The translations under genes and the position numbers were made by a program. Under the pieces are notes generated by a model. That model was not told the DNA's origin. It searched no databases and worked only from the letters and a program-made list of their open reading frames with translations. From contig NZ_VWVU01000034.1 of NCBI RefSeq assembly GCF_008638365.1, positions 1-64,000 of the forward strand: a stretch of DNA of 64,000 nt. The letters run 5' to 3'. Origin of the DNA: Nocardiopsis quinghaiensis. GTDB taxonomy: Bacteria > Actinomycetota > Actinomycetes > Streptosporangiales > Streptosporangiaceae. Shown in pieces: positions 44,232 to 52,628 of this stretch; the first letter of the stretch is position 1, and each line of letters begins with the position of its first letter.

Positions 44232-44685
44232 CGGCCCGCGCCGGACGAGCGGGGCTGTGGTGTTGCGTCTGACAAGAGCGCACCATGGCCCCGTTTTCAT
44301 GTCTGAGTATAGGCTACAACATCACCGGTTTGCACTTCGGTTACGGGATTCGGCAACTAATTTTCTTCTCGGATTCGTTTCGCTCTTCTTGTCATTCTTT
44401 CCGCGCTGGGTTTCCGGTTGGTCTTTCGGAGTCTCATCATCGGGTGGTTGATTCCGGTCCCGGTTTGGTCAACCAGACTTCGACCACGAGTCGGGTCTTC
44501 GACCACCCGTCAGGCGGTCCATCGCCGCCCGTACAGTGTCGGTACGGTCCGCGCCCGCTAGCTTCAGGCGGGAAACTGGACGCCGATGTGGTGGAGGCGG
44601 GTACCGCACCGAACTCCGGGGGAGAGCCCCCGCTGGGCTGGCTGTCGCCGCTTTCCGGCGTACTCGGTTCGCCCCCCGGGCGGGG

Positions 44686-45864
44686 TCAGCGGGGGGTCAG
44701 GCGGGTGTGTTCGCGCACCACGGGGGCGGGCTTGCCGGTGAGTGCGCCGGCCAGGAGGCGGCTCACTCCCGGGAGCGCGGCCAGGCGCAGTGCGGAGCGG
44801 CGCATGAGCAGTCGGGCGCGGGTGGAGGGAAGGAACCAGTGGGCGGTGCGCAGGGCGGCGCGTTGGCGTTCCTGTACGAGGGGGCGCCACTGCTGTTCGT
44901 AGCTTTCCAGGCCCTGGGACACGTTGGGGGCCGAGGCCAGGTGTTCGGCCAGGACGAAGGCGCCGCCCACGGCCAGGGAGGCGCCCTGGCCGGCCAGCAG
45001 TGAGACCGCGCCGCAGGCGTCGCCGAGTAGGACGGTGCGTCCCCGGCTCCAGTGGGGTACGAGGCTCTGGGAGACCTGGTCGTAGTAGACGTGTTCGGGG
45101 TCGGGGCAGTGCTCCAGGGCGCGGGGGACCAGCCAGCCCAGGTCGGCGTGGGTGTGGCGCAGGGTGGCGCGTGGGTCGTGGGGTCGGTCGGGGGTGGGGC
45201 TGCGGTGCACGGTGAAGGCGGCCACGGTTCCATCGCGTAGCCCGTACAGGCCCATCTGGGCGCCGATGGTGTCGGTGAGGTAGAAGCCTCCCCTGACCTG
45301 GGCGTGGATGTGGGGGTCGGTGAAGGTGAAGGCGGCGGTGTGGAAGCCCAGGTAGCGCAGGTGGTCGGTTTCGGGTCCCCAGAGCCGGTCGCGCACGGTG
45401 GAGTGGATGCCGTCGGCGCCGATGAGCAGGTCGCCGGTCAGGGTGCGGCCGTTCGTGAGAGTGACCTGGACCGTGTCGCCGTGGTCGTGGATCCGGTGCA
45501 GGGGGGAGTCGTAGCGCAGGTCCACGTCCGGGTGCAGGCTCTGGCGTAGTGCGCGTTCGAGGTCGGGGCGGGTGAGGGAGACGACGCCGGCGTTGGCGAA
45601 CTGCTGTATGCCCACCGAGGCGCGGGGTGTGCCGTTGTGGTCGACGAGGGTGGCCCTGTCGATGTCGTATCCCAGTTCGTGCAGGCGGGGCAGCAGGCCC
45701 ATGAGGTCGGCGGCCTGGTGGCCGGGGCCGAAGAAGTCGATCATGTAGCCCTGGGTGCGTGGGCCGGGTGCTTTTTCCAGGACGGTGACCTGCCAGCCGT
45801 GGGTGTGGAGCCGGTGGGCGGCGGTCAGGCCGGCGATGCCGGCTCCGCAGATGATGGCTCTCAT
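44686..45864 (-). CDS. FAD-dependent monooxygenase (PHBH fold)
   Basis: A 392-residue flavoprotein monooxygenase. ICGAGIAGLTAAHRL is the FAD Rossmann motif, DLLIGADGIHSTVRD the second conserved DG motif, and LLGDACGAVSLLAGQGASLA the GD motif binding the FAD ribose. It is close to NAD(P)H-dependent oxidases of antibiotic hydroxylation or tetracycline-degrading type; the substrate is unknown. ATG 45864 has AAGGAG and overlaps the TetR stop (ATGA), so it is the target operon of that repressor. Confidence 0.9.
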   Translation of the reverse strand: MRAIICGAGIAGLTAAHRLHTHGWQVTVLEKAPGPRTQGYMIDFFGPGHQAADLMGLLPRLHELGYDIDRATLVDHNGTPRASVGIQQFANAGVVSLTRPDLERALRQSLHPDVDLRYDSPLHRIHDHGDTVQVTLTNGRTLTGDLLIGADGIHSTVRDRLWGPETDHLRYLGFHTAAFTFTDPHIHAQVRGGFYLTDTIGAQMGLYGLRDGTVAAFTVHRSPTPDRPHDPRATLRHTHADLGWLVPRALEHCPDPEHVYYDQVSQSLVPHWSRGRTVLLGDACGAVSLLAGQGASLAVGGAFVLAEHLASAPNVSQGLESYEQQWRPLVQERQRAALRTAHWFLPSTRARLLMRRSALRLAALPGVSRLLAGALTGKPAPVVREHTRLTPR

Positions 45865-46442
45865 CGTGGTGCTCCTTGGTGGTCGTCGGGGGTGAGGAGT
45901 CGGCGTAGGACGGGTTCGACCGTGGGGGCGGTCAGGTCGGGGTCCAGTGCGCGGTGCAGCATCACGCCGTCGAGGGTGGCGGCCAGGGTGGCGGCGGTGG
46001 CTTGGGGTGAGGGGACGCCGTTGGCGGTGAGCCAGGTGGTCAGGTGTCGGCGTAGCAGGTTCAGGACGTCGGTGATGGCGCGGCGCAGGTCCTGGTCGCG
46101 GGTGGCGGCCAGGTAGGTCTCGGTGACCAGTCGTGAGGCGGGGTCGTCGCCGGGGTAGCGGTCCAGGTCGCCCAGGATGAGGGCGAGGCCTTCGTGGGGT
46201 GTGGTCTGGGCCAGGTGTGCGGTGGCTTCTTCGGCGATGGTGTGCAGGGTCTGGGTGGCGGCTTCGGTGAGCAGGGCCTGCAGGGAGGTGAAGTGGTAGT
46301 GCACCAGGCCGGGACCGACTCCGGCGCGTTGGGCGAGTGTGCGGGTGCTGACCGCTGACCAGCCGCGTTCGCTGATCAGTTCGGTGGCTGCCTGGAGTAG
46401 GCGTGTGCGTACTTGTTCGCCCCGTTGTGCCGTCGTCGTCAC
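45861..46442 (-). CDS. TetR family transcriptional regulator
   Basis: A 193-residue TetR-type repressor. The N-terminal HTH is at about 12-58 (LLQAATELISERGWSAVSTR, TLAQRAGVGPGLVHYHF). The remainder is the helical ligand domain. GTG 46442 follows GAGGTGG. It is upstream of and overlapping with the monooxygenase, and probably represses both through the palindrome just upstream. Confidence 0.9.
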   Translation of the reverse strand: MTTTAQRGEQVRTRLLQAATELISERGWSAVSTRTLAQRAGVGPGLVHYHFTSLQALLTEAATQTLHTIAEEATAHLAQTTPHEGLALILGDLDRYPGDDPASRLVTETYLAATRDQDLRRAITDVLNLLRRHLTTWLTANGVPSPQATAATLAATLDGVMLHRALDPDLTAPTVEPVLRRLLTPDDHQGAPR

Positions 46443-46453
46443 CGTGCCACCTC

Positions 46454-46496
46454 TTGGTCATTCGTATTGGGCGGATGCCTTGGTCGTTCGCCCAAT
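46454..46496. promoter_or_regulatory. Operator-like repeats before the TetR gene
   Basis: Two TTGGTC(A/G)TTCG direct copies (46454 and 46480) and an inverted pair ATTGGGCG (46466-46473)/CGCCCAAT (46489-46496) lie 12-54 nt upstream of the TetR start. This is the normal place for an autoregulatory operator. Confidence 0.55.
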
Positions 46497-46787
46497 TCTG
46501 AGCATGGCACAGTGCCGCCCAGTGGACAAGGCCGGGGAGGGGGGGCTGAACGGTGGGCCGCGGCGGCCCGAACCGAGGGGCGCTGTTCGGGGAGCCGCCC
46601 CGCTTCCGGACCTGGCAGCCGTGGCCCGCGAAGGTGGTGGCGGGGAGCAGGGGTGGGGTGCCTCAGGTGGCGCGGGCCGGGGTGAGGGTTTCGGCGCTGG
46701 CGTCGGTGCGTGCGCGCGCCACCTCCAGCATGGCCCGGGCCGGGGCGTGGCGCCCTGCTGCGGGAAGGGCGAACCGCACGCGGCCTG
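46497..46787. other. Spacer upstream of the TetR operon
   Basis: GC-rich sequence with no supported gene. A minus-strand frame ending at 46663 (ARAMLEVARARTDASAETL) is open but has no start of its own and is probably chance. Confidence 0.4.
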
Positions 46788-47822
46788 TCAGGGGTGGAGG
46801 AGGGCTTTGGCGGCCCGTTCGGCGTCGTCGAGGGTGTTGTACAGGTGGAAGGCCAGGCGGGTGCGGCCGTCGCGCCGGGTGGTGACGATCCCGGCCCGGG
46901 CCAGGCGTTCGAAGGCCTCTGGCAGGTCGGTGGAGGTGATCGCGGAGTGGGCCGGTTCCTGGCCCAGTGCGGCGCGGAAGTGGTCGGTCAGGGCCGTGTC
47001 GTGCTCGCGTACCCGCTCCAGGCCCACCTGCAGCAGTACCCGGGTGGAGGCGGCCGCGGCCACGGCCGCGAACCAGTTGGGTGAGGTGTCGAAGGCCCGC
47101 GCGGTGGGGGACAGGTCCATGTCGGTGGCGTACATGGCCGCGGCCGTCTCGCGTGCGGCGGCCGGGCCGGCGTTGTTGGGGCGCAGCCGCTCGCGCAGGG
47201 AGGGGGCCAGGTAGGCCAGTGCCAGGCCGCGTGGTGCCATGAGCCACTTGTAGGCGGAGGCGAGCAGGGCGTCGAAGCCGGTGGCCCGCAGGGGCATCCA
47301 TCCTGCGGCCTGGGTGGCGTCGGCCACGACCAGGGCGCCGTGGGCGCGGGCGGCGGCCACGATGTCCTCGGTGGGGGCGAGCTGGCCGGTGGCGGACTGC
47401 ACCAGGCTGAAGGCGACCAGGTGGGTGTGCTCGTCCACGGCCTGGGCCAGGTACCGCAGGGGGACGGAGCGCACGGTGACGCCGCGGTCGGCCTGGGCGT
47501 GCCAGGGGAAGACGATGGAGGCGAAGTCGCCCTGGGGGACCAGGACGTGGGCGCCGTCGGGCAGGCTGGCGGCGATGGTGCCCGCGATCTGGGAGGTGCT
47601 GGTGCCCAGGGTGAGGTCGTCGACGGGCGCGCCCACCAGGGCGGCCAGGTGGGTGCGGGCCTGTTCCAGTTCCCGGCCCCAGGCGGCGGGGTCGCCGGTG
47701 GCTGCTTGCCAGCCGTCCAGGGCCCGGGTCAGGGCCTGGTGGGCGGGGGCGGGTGGGATGCCGTACTGGGCGGTGTTGAGCCAGACGGTGTCGGTGTTCC
47801 ACAGGTCGGGGATCGTGTCCAT
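46788..47822 (-). CDS. Aminotransferase class V-fold protein
   Basis: A 344-residue PLP enzyme. VWLNTAQYGIPP opens the fold; LVVADATQAAGWMPL is the cofactor Asp region and SAYKWLMAPRGLALAYL the Schiff-base Lys. It is a distant paralogue of the protein at 36143. Relatives are often called ergothioneine-type or cysteine-lyase, but no ergothioneine genes are adjacent. ATG 47822 starts it 12 nt after the phosphotransferase stop at 47835, so the two are probably one operon. Confidence 0.85.
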   Translation of the reverse strand: MDTIPDLWNTDTVWLNTAQYGIPPAPAHQALTRALDGWQAATGDPAAWGRELEQARTHLAALVGAPVDDLTLGTSTSQIAGTIAASLPDGAHVLVPQGDFASIVFPWHAQADRGVTVRSVPLRYLAQAVDEHTHLVAFSLVQSATGQLAPTEDIVAAARAHGALVVADATQAAGWMPLRATGFDALLASAYKWLMAPRGLALAYLAPSLRERLRPNNAGPAAARETAAAMYATDMDLSPTARAFDTSPNWFAAVAAAASTRVLLQVGLERVREHDTALTDHFRAALGQEPAHSAITSTDLPEAFERLARAGIVTTRRDGRTRLAFHLYNTLDDAERAAKALLHP

Positions 47823-47834
47823 GGTGTGAGTGTT

Positions 47835-48815
47835 TCAGTCGGTGGTGGCCAGGGCGGCGTGGAGGTTGTGTTCGGCGATGTCGAGCATGGTGTCGCGGTC
47901 GGGGAAGTCCCCGTCGAGCAGGCGCAGGGGTCCGGCGACCAGGGACAGGTGCATGGCCAGGGCGTACAGGTCGGTGCGGGCGCCGTCCAGGGGCCGGGTG
48001 TCCAGGCGCGGGTGGTGGTGGCCGAAGCGCAGGCGCAGGAAGGCGTGTTCCCATTCGACGTCGAAGAACATCAGTCCTTCGATGTCGATGAGGGCGGGGG
48101 CGCCGTCGGTGTCGACCAGGACGTGGTCGGGACCGAGTTCGCCGTGGATGAGGACGTGTTCGGCGCGGGGGGTGATGCGTGAGGCCAGGGTGTGCAGGGT
48201 GTGGGTGAGGCGTTGGTGGTGCTGGCTGACGCGCGGATCGCGCAGGGCGGCCTCGTCCAGGTCCGCCAGGGCTCGTTGGAGGACCAGGTGGTGGCAGGAG
48301 GGGGAGGCGGGGGTGCCGCCGCCTTGGACGTGGGCGACCTTGCCGAAGGTGGGGGCGGTGTGGTCGTGCATGGTGCGCAGACTCTGGCCGAGGCGGTCCA
48401 GGACGTGGAGCATGGCGCCTGGGTCGTGGTGCAGGTGCTCTTCGAGGGTGGGGCCGGGAATGTCCTCGACCACGGCCAGGGTGCCGGGGTGGTGGGTGGC
48501 GGAGGTGTCCAGGGCGTACAGGTGGGGCACGCGTACGCCCAGGTCGGTCAGTGCGTGGTGGGCGGCGGTGAACAGGTCGGGGCCGGAGTCGTGGGAGAAG
48601 GGGTCGGCCGGGTCGGTGCTCTGGCCGGTGGCGGACCAGTAGTCCTCGCTCTCGTGCCACAGGTAGGCGATGACGGTGGTGTCGGTGAGGGTGAGGCGGT
48701 AGACGCCCTTCTTGGTGCCGCCGCGCAGGCGTTGCACGGAGCGGGCGGGGCCGTGCCGGTCGAGTAGGGCGGGGACGGCGTGGGCGAGGGTGTGGTGGGC
48801 GGCGGGCGCGCTCAT
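47835..48815 (-). CDS. Phosphotransferase of the APH family
   Basis: A 326-residue protein with the aminoglycoside/choline-kinase fold. The catalytic loop reads HGELGPDHVLVD rather than the usual HGDxxxxN, and LIDIEGLMFFDVEWE takes the place of the Mg-binding IDWE motif. The same variant occurs in a group of actinobacterial APH-like proteins, so it is a family trait, but the Asp to Glu change leaves activity uncertain. It lies upstream of the class V enzyme. Start ATG 48815. Substrate unknown; resistance cannot be inferred. Confidence 0.8.
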   Translation of the reverse strand: MSAPAAHHTLAHAVPALLDRHGPARSVQRLRGGTKKGVYRLTLTDTTVIAYLWHESEDYWSATGQSTDPADPFSHDSGPDLFTAAHHALTDLGVRVPHLYALDTSATHHPGTLAVVEDIPGPTLEEHLHHDPGAMLHVLDRLGQSLRTMHDHTAPTFGKVAHVQGGGTPASPSCHHLVLQRALADLDEAALRDPRVSQHHQRLTHTLHTLASRITPRAEHVLIHGELGPDHVLVDTDGAPALIDIEGLMFFDVEWEHAFLRLRFGHHHPRLDTRPLDGARTDLYALAMHLSLVAGPLRLLDGDFPDRDTMLDIAEHNLHAALATTD

Positions 48816-48859
48816 GGAACTCCTGGGCCGTGGTGGGGTGAGGGCATCATGGCACGGCC

Positions 48860-49024
48860 GTGGGAGTGCTGTTGGCCGCGGCGCTGGTGGTGTCCACCAA
48901 CTGCTCCTGTGCCATCGTGTTCGTCACCCCGCTCACCCTGGCCCTGGCCGGTCTGGGCCACCCCGTCTCGGGAACCCGGGATTCGGCGGCCGAGCGGTTG
49001 TGGGCGACCGTGCTGGGCGCGGGG
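48860..49024 (+). pseudogene. FUSC-like membrane protein fragment
   Basis: A 55-residue stretch (AALVVSTNCSCAIVFVTPLT, then LALAGLGHPVSG and RLWATVLGAG) resembles the helix-plus-TPL block of FUSC-family proteins (aromatic-acid exporter-like). Nothing upstream or downstream continues it. It is a scrap of a gene of about 350 to 700 residues. Confidence 0.5.
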
Positions 49025-49160
49025 GAGCCGTGGGCCGGGGGTGTGCGGCGGTTGCCCGCGCGCTGTCGGACGGGCCCCGCTCCCTGGTCTGAGCCCGCGA
49101 CCGGTGGGGTGGGCGCGTTCGTGGCTGTGGGGTGCACACGTCCTCCCCGTGTGTTCTCCC

Positions 49161-49259
49161 CACGGCCCGCCTGTCCAGCAACGCCAGGCACATCTGGGCG
49201 CGGGTGGGGTCGGCGAGCAGGGCGGCCAGGCGGTTTCCGTCGGGGCGTGCATGTCTCCA
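49161..49259 (-). pseudogene. ArsR-type regulator N-terminal fragment
   Basis: The minus-strand frame reads RLAALLADPTRAQMCLALLD, the opening helices of an ArsR-family regulator. The recognition helix and the rest are missing, and no start is in frame. It lies 100 nt before the PrmC-like gene end. Confidence 0.55.
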
Positions 49260-49362
49260 GGATGGGCCGGGAACCGTGCGGTGGTGGCCGGGGCGTTGCA
49301 CGGAGGCGGGGGCGACCTGTTTCCGCGAGGTCGTGGGATGTGGGTGTGCTCGGCCCCCGGGG

Positions 49363-50142
49363 TCAGCGGGTTCCGGTGAGCACGGTGGCCTCCCGCTCGG
49401 GGCAGGAGGCCACCGCACAGGACAGGCCGCCCCGGGCGAAGGCCTGCCTGGCCGTGTGGATCTGCTGCTCCTGCACCTCCACCAGCAGGTGGCCGCCCGG
49501 CGCCAGCCACCGCCGGGCCTGGGCGGTGACGCGGCGTACCAGGTCCAGGCCGTCCGCGCCGCCGTCCAGGGAGCGGTGGTTCTCGTGCACGCGCGCCTCG
49601 GCGGGCATCAGGGCGATCCGGTCGGTGGGGACGTAGGGCACGTTGGCGACCAGGACCTGGACGCGGCCGCGCAGTCGCTGTGGCAGGGCGCGGTACAGGT
49701 CGCCGTGGTGCACCGGGTGGCCGGGCAGGTTGCGTCGGGCGCAGGTCACGCTGGCCGCGTCGATGTCGGCGGCGTGCAGGGTGATGTCGTCCCGGGTGTG
49801 GGCCAGGACCGCGCCCAGGGCGCCGGATCCGCAGCACAGGTCGACGGCCACGGCGCCGGGGGTGAGCAGGGAGGCGGCCTCGCGGGCCAGGAACTCGGTG
49901 CGGGGGCGGGGGACGAACACCCCCTCGTCCACCTGTACGCGCAGCCCGCAGAAGGCGGCCCACCCCAGGACGTGTTCGAGTGGCCGGCCGGCGCAGCGCC
50001 GGTCGGCCATCGAGGCCAGCTCGTTCGGGGTGCGCGCGGTGGAGGTGATCAGGTGCGCTTCTTCTTCGGCGAAGACACAGCCCGCCGAGCGCAAACGCGT
50101 GATCAGGGTGGAGGGGGAGACCGAAGAGGGTGGGGACGCCAC
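49363..50142 (-). CDS. PrmC/HemK-like N5-glutamine methyltransferase
   Basis: A 259-residue class I SAM methyltransferase. RCAGRPLEHVLGWAAFCGL and VFVPRPRTEFLA are family signatures; VAVDLCCGSGALGAVLA binds SAM; the catalytic loop is VANVPYVPT in place of NPPY. It is a PrmC-like paralogue that could modify release factors or another protein. True PrmC usually sits next to prfA, which is absent here, so the target is open. GTG start at 50142. Confidence 0.82.
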   Translation of the reverse strand: MASPPSSVSPSTLITRLRSAGCVFAEEEAHLITSTARTPNELASMADRRCAGRPLEHVLGWAAFCGLRVQVDEGVFVPRPRTEFLAREAASLLTPGAVAVDLCCGSGALGAVLAHTRDDITLHAADIDAASVTCARRNLPGHPVHHGDLYRALPQRLRGRVQVLVANVPYVPTDRIALMPAEARVHENHRSLDGGADGLDLVRRVTAQARRWLAPGGHLLVEVQEQQIHTARQAFARGGLSCAVASCPEREATVLTGTR

Positions 50143-50297
50143 GAAAGCCCTTCCAGGAGACTGTCGGGCGTTCCGGTCAGGACGCGGTGGTGTGTCCTGA
50201 GGGTGGAAACGCCCAGCCTGCGACAGCGACGATCGTTCTCACCTCCACGGCCGGTCCCTGCGGTGCCCGGAGACTCTATCCCATGCGGGTGGCGCGG

Positions 50298-51227
50298 TCA
50301 GGGGCGACGGGACGGGAGCGGTATGCGCCGCAGGTCCTGGGCCAGCACGGTGTGGCCGTCGAACTCGGCGGCGGCCTGGGTGACGAAGCGGGGGTCGTCC
50401 TGCTGTTCGTAGCGTTCGGACAGGTGGGTGAGCACCAGGGTGCCCACCCCGGCGCGGGCGGCGATGCGTCCGGCCTGGCGGGCGGTCAGATGGCCGTAGG
50501 AGCGGGCCAGGTGTTCCTCGGTGTCCAGGTAGGTGGACTCGATCACCAGCATGTCGGCGCCGTGCGCCAGTTCCACCGCCTGGTCGCATTCGGCGGTGTC
50601 CATCACGAAGGCCAGCACCTGGCCCCGGCGGGGGCGGGCGCACTGGGCCAGTTCCACTCGGTGGCCGTCGTCGGTGGTGACGGCGCCCTGGCGTTGCAGG
50701 CGTCCGATCATGGGGCCGTGCACGCCGTGTGCGGCCAGTTCCCCGGGCAGCATCCGCCACCCGTCCGGTTCGGCCAGCCGGTAGCCGTAGGTGGTGGTGG
50801 AGTGGCGCAGCGGCAGCGCGGTGATGTGCACGTCCTGCTCGCCCAGGAGGCAGGACCCGGTGCCGCCGACCGGTTGGGCCACCACGACGTCGGTGTCGTG
50901 GAAGGCGGTGGCGTGGCGTAGGCGCTGCCAGTACTGCTGGCCCTGGGCCGGGTAGGCCACGCGCACGGTGTGGGGTACCCGGTCCCGGGCGATGCGCTGG
51001 ATGGTTCCGGGCAGCCCCAGGCAGTGGTCGCCGTGGAAGTGGGTGATGCAGATGCGGGTGATGTCGGTGGCGGACAGGCCCGCCAGGCTCATCTGGCGCT
51101 GGGTGCCCTCGCCCGGGTCGAAGAGGACGCCGTGGGTGTCCCATCGCAGGAAGTAGCCGTTGTGGTTGCGGCGGCGGGTGGGCACCGCGCTGGAGGTGCC
51201 CAGGACGACGAGTTCGCGTACGGACAT
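50298..51227 (-). CDS. rnz: Ribonuclease Z
   Basis: tRNA 3'-end endonuclease of the metallo-beta-lactamase fold. The 309-residue length is typical. THFHGDHCLGLPG is the metal-binding HxHxDH motif; later ligands are in PLRHSTTTYGY, VMDTAECDQ and TYLDTEEHL, with THLSERY near the end. ATG 51227 is followed by VRELVVLGTSSAVPT, the normal start. It is a housekeeping gene upstream of no visible operon partner. Confidence 0.94.
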   Translation of the reverse strand: MSVRELVVLGTSSAVPTRRRNHNGYFLRWDTHGVLFDPGEGTQRQMSLAGLSATDITRICITHFHGDHCLGLPGTIQRIARDRVPHTVRVAYPAQGQQYWQRLRHATAFHDTDVVVAQPVGGTGSCLLGEQDVHITALPLRHSTTTYGYRLAEPDGWRMLPGELAAHGVHGPMIGRLQRQGAVTTDDGHRVELAQCARPRRGQVLAFVMDTAECDQAVELAHGADMLVIESTYLDTEEHLARSYGHLTARQAGRIAARAGVGTLVLTHLSERYEQQDDPRFVTQAAAEFDGHTVLAQDLRRIPLPSRRP

Positions 51228-51286
51228 GGGTGGATCCTGCCACAGGCGGTGGCCTGGCTGCTGTGCTGTTCCGATGCGCGCGTCCC

Positions 51287-51601
51287 ATGACGGTAACCGG
51301 GGCGTCGCGGCTGAGCGTGGGGCCCCAGCTCGGCGTGTCGCGCCCGGCGGTCTCCCAGCACCTCGCCGTGCTGGAGCCCTCCGGCCATCCCGCGGTGGAG
51401 CCGTACGGGGAGGCGCCGGTCGACGACGGCATCCCGGCCACCGCCTTCGCCGTGGACGACGTACGCGCGGAGTTCGACCGGCCACGCGAGCGCGGAGCGC
51501 GCTTCACCCGGGAGCCGTTGAAGACGTGACCGGTCACCGCCGCGGTGCTGGGCGACACCTGCGGCAACCTGATCCAGATCCAGACCACGCGGTCGGCGTA
51601 G
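51287..51601 (+). pseudogene. ArsR/VOC chimeric pseudogene
   Basis: One frame starts with an ArsR recognition-helix part (LGVSRPAVSQHLAVLE) and after about 15 residues becomes the C-terminal end of a glyoxalase/VOC protein (GIPATAFAVDDVRAEFDR, GARFTREP). An in-frame TGA at 51527 interrupts it, after which VTAAVLGDTCGNLIQIQ continues in the same frame to TAG at 51599. So a deletion fused two genes and a stop then appeared. Confidence 0.75.
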
Positions 51602-51628
51602 GACGATGATCCGGCGCGTTCGGGCGGC

Positions 51629-52192
51629 TCAGGCGTGTGCCGAGTAGAAGTCCCGGGCCTTGTACAGCAGGCTCCCCGCGTTCAGAGCCATCAGCAGCGG
51701 CACGAGCACCCCGACGAACAGCAGCGGCTGCCCCACGGCCAGGGCGATCACCGCCACAGCCGCGGCGAAGGCCACCAGGGGAAGTTGCAGGACCAGGGCG
51801 ATCCTGTGGACGGTGGGGCTCGGCCGCCCCAGCATTCTGGCCGTGACCAGGCAGCCCGCACCGTAGGCCAGGGCGATGGCGGCCGTGGCGGTGCCCGCGT
51901 CCTCCTGCTGGCCGAAGGAGGACAGGAGCGCGAGCAGGAACAGGGCTCCGTTCAGGTACAGGGCCCGCTGGGCGGCGCGCACCACCCCCGGCCGTTCGCG
52001 GCGGGGCACGATTCCCGAGGTCTCCCCGTAGGCGCCCTGCCCCGCACCGCTGACAGCCACGACCAGCACCACCAGGACCAGCAGTGCGCCGCAGCCTACG
52101 GCCAGCCACAGCAGCGGGGTGCCATCGGAGCCGAGCAACCCCGTGGCGACGGGGGGAGGGTCCGTCGAAGCCAGGGCACGGAAGAGGCTCAT
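51629..52192 (-). CDS. Membrane protein of unknown function
   Basis: A 187-residue protein with four membrane helices (about 27-48, 80-93, 103-118, 128-175) joined by short loops (EDAGTATAAI, LGRPSPTVHR). Cytosolic loop GETSGIVPRRERPG is basic. It has no recognisable catalytic motif. ATG 52192. It is close to the flanking repeat at 52250 but on the other strand. Confidence 0.65.
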   Translation of the reverse strand: MSLFRALASTDPPPVATGLLGSDGTPLLWLAVGCGALLVLVVLVVAVSGAGQGAYGETSGIVPRRERPGVVRAAQRALYLNGALFLLALLSSFGQQEDAGTATAAIALAYGAGCLVTARMLGRPSPTVHRIALVLQLPLVAFAAAVAVIALAVGQPLLFVGVLVPLLMALNAGSLLYKARDFYSAHA

Positions 52193-52249
52193 GACCTCAT
52201 CATGTCAGCGGACTTTCGGGCACAGGGGCCTTTGGGGGTCGAGGAGGAC

Positions 52250-52364
52250 TACTACAGGTTTCCCACCCGCAAGCCCACCACGCCCGCCTCGGGCAGGACC
52301 CGACATCGCATCCACCTGTGGCGCCTGACCCCATCAGCGGAAACACCCTAAAACAATGGTGTTG
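52250..52364 (+). repeat. Left inverted copy: gene 3' end plus hairpin
   Basis: About 115 nt that match the reverse complement of 53724-53839 at roughly three in four bases by eye. Read on the + strand it codes YRFPTRKPTTPASGRTRHRI and then LWRLTPSAETP before a TAA that lies in the loop of hairpin AACACC (52342-52347)/GGTGTT (52358-52363). It has no upstream gene body here. It points inward at the secreted precursor gene. Confidence 0.75.
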
Positions 52365-52628
52365 GTGGTCAGGACGCCGCGTGGCGACGTCATGATCTTT
52401 CCAGCAACTGACGCACCTCGGGTGTGGGCGTCGGGCTCTTGTTTCCGTGCGACTCATCGTGATAGGGACGTAAATGCGAGATATTCCGAGGAAGTGATGG
52501 CGAACACCGTGCACGCGAGTTGCGAGTGTTTGGAGTGAGTCGGCCTCGTGGGCTGCAGAAGCGCCTGCTTCGATCGACCCTGCGGCGTTCGCAATCGACA
52601 CGCAGGATCGGCTTGAATCAGGAGTTCA
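52365..52628 (+). other. Leader/promoter region of the secreted precursor gene
   Basis: 264 nt between the left repeat and the precursor start, AT-richer than the flanks. A short frame 52356-52538 is not convincing. AGGAG (52620-52624) is the ribosome site. No clear promoter could be assigned by eye. Confidence 0.35.

Larger units (their letters stand above)
43483..44685. other. 1.2-kb gene-poor region with remnants
   Basis: No full-length gene is supported. On the + strand a short coding-like stretch, LRPVALKLHLPTGKVSFAQ (about 43770-43830), lies after an in-frame TAG; on the minus strand 43594-43800 also has plausible codon use (LTKPTEPRRVTALAQAALA). These look like gene scraps. One small ORF (44085) has a strong ribosome site. 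44290-44460 is comparatively AT-rich and may hold promoters. Confidence 0.4.

Noticed and set aside
44167..44478. TCTGGTTGACCA at 44167 and its reverse complement at 44467, possible ends of a small element
   Set aside because: Similarity stops after 12 bp, no target duplication is visible, and the core is itself near-palindromic, so chance is plausible.
44285..44902. + strand frame of 205 codons from ATG 44285
   Set aside because: It runs into the antisense of the monooxygenase, codon use is irregular and no family is recognisable.
46663..48660. 665-codon minus-strand frame
   Set aside because: It is an Arg/Pro/His-rich shadow of the class V enzyme and phosphotransferase genes.
47835..48815. 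Antibiotic resistance kinase call for the APH-like protein
   Set aside because: The catalytic Asp is replaced by Glu and the family is broad; sequence does not support a resistance function.
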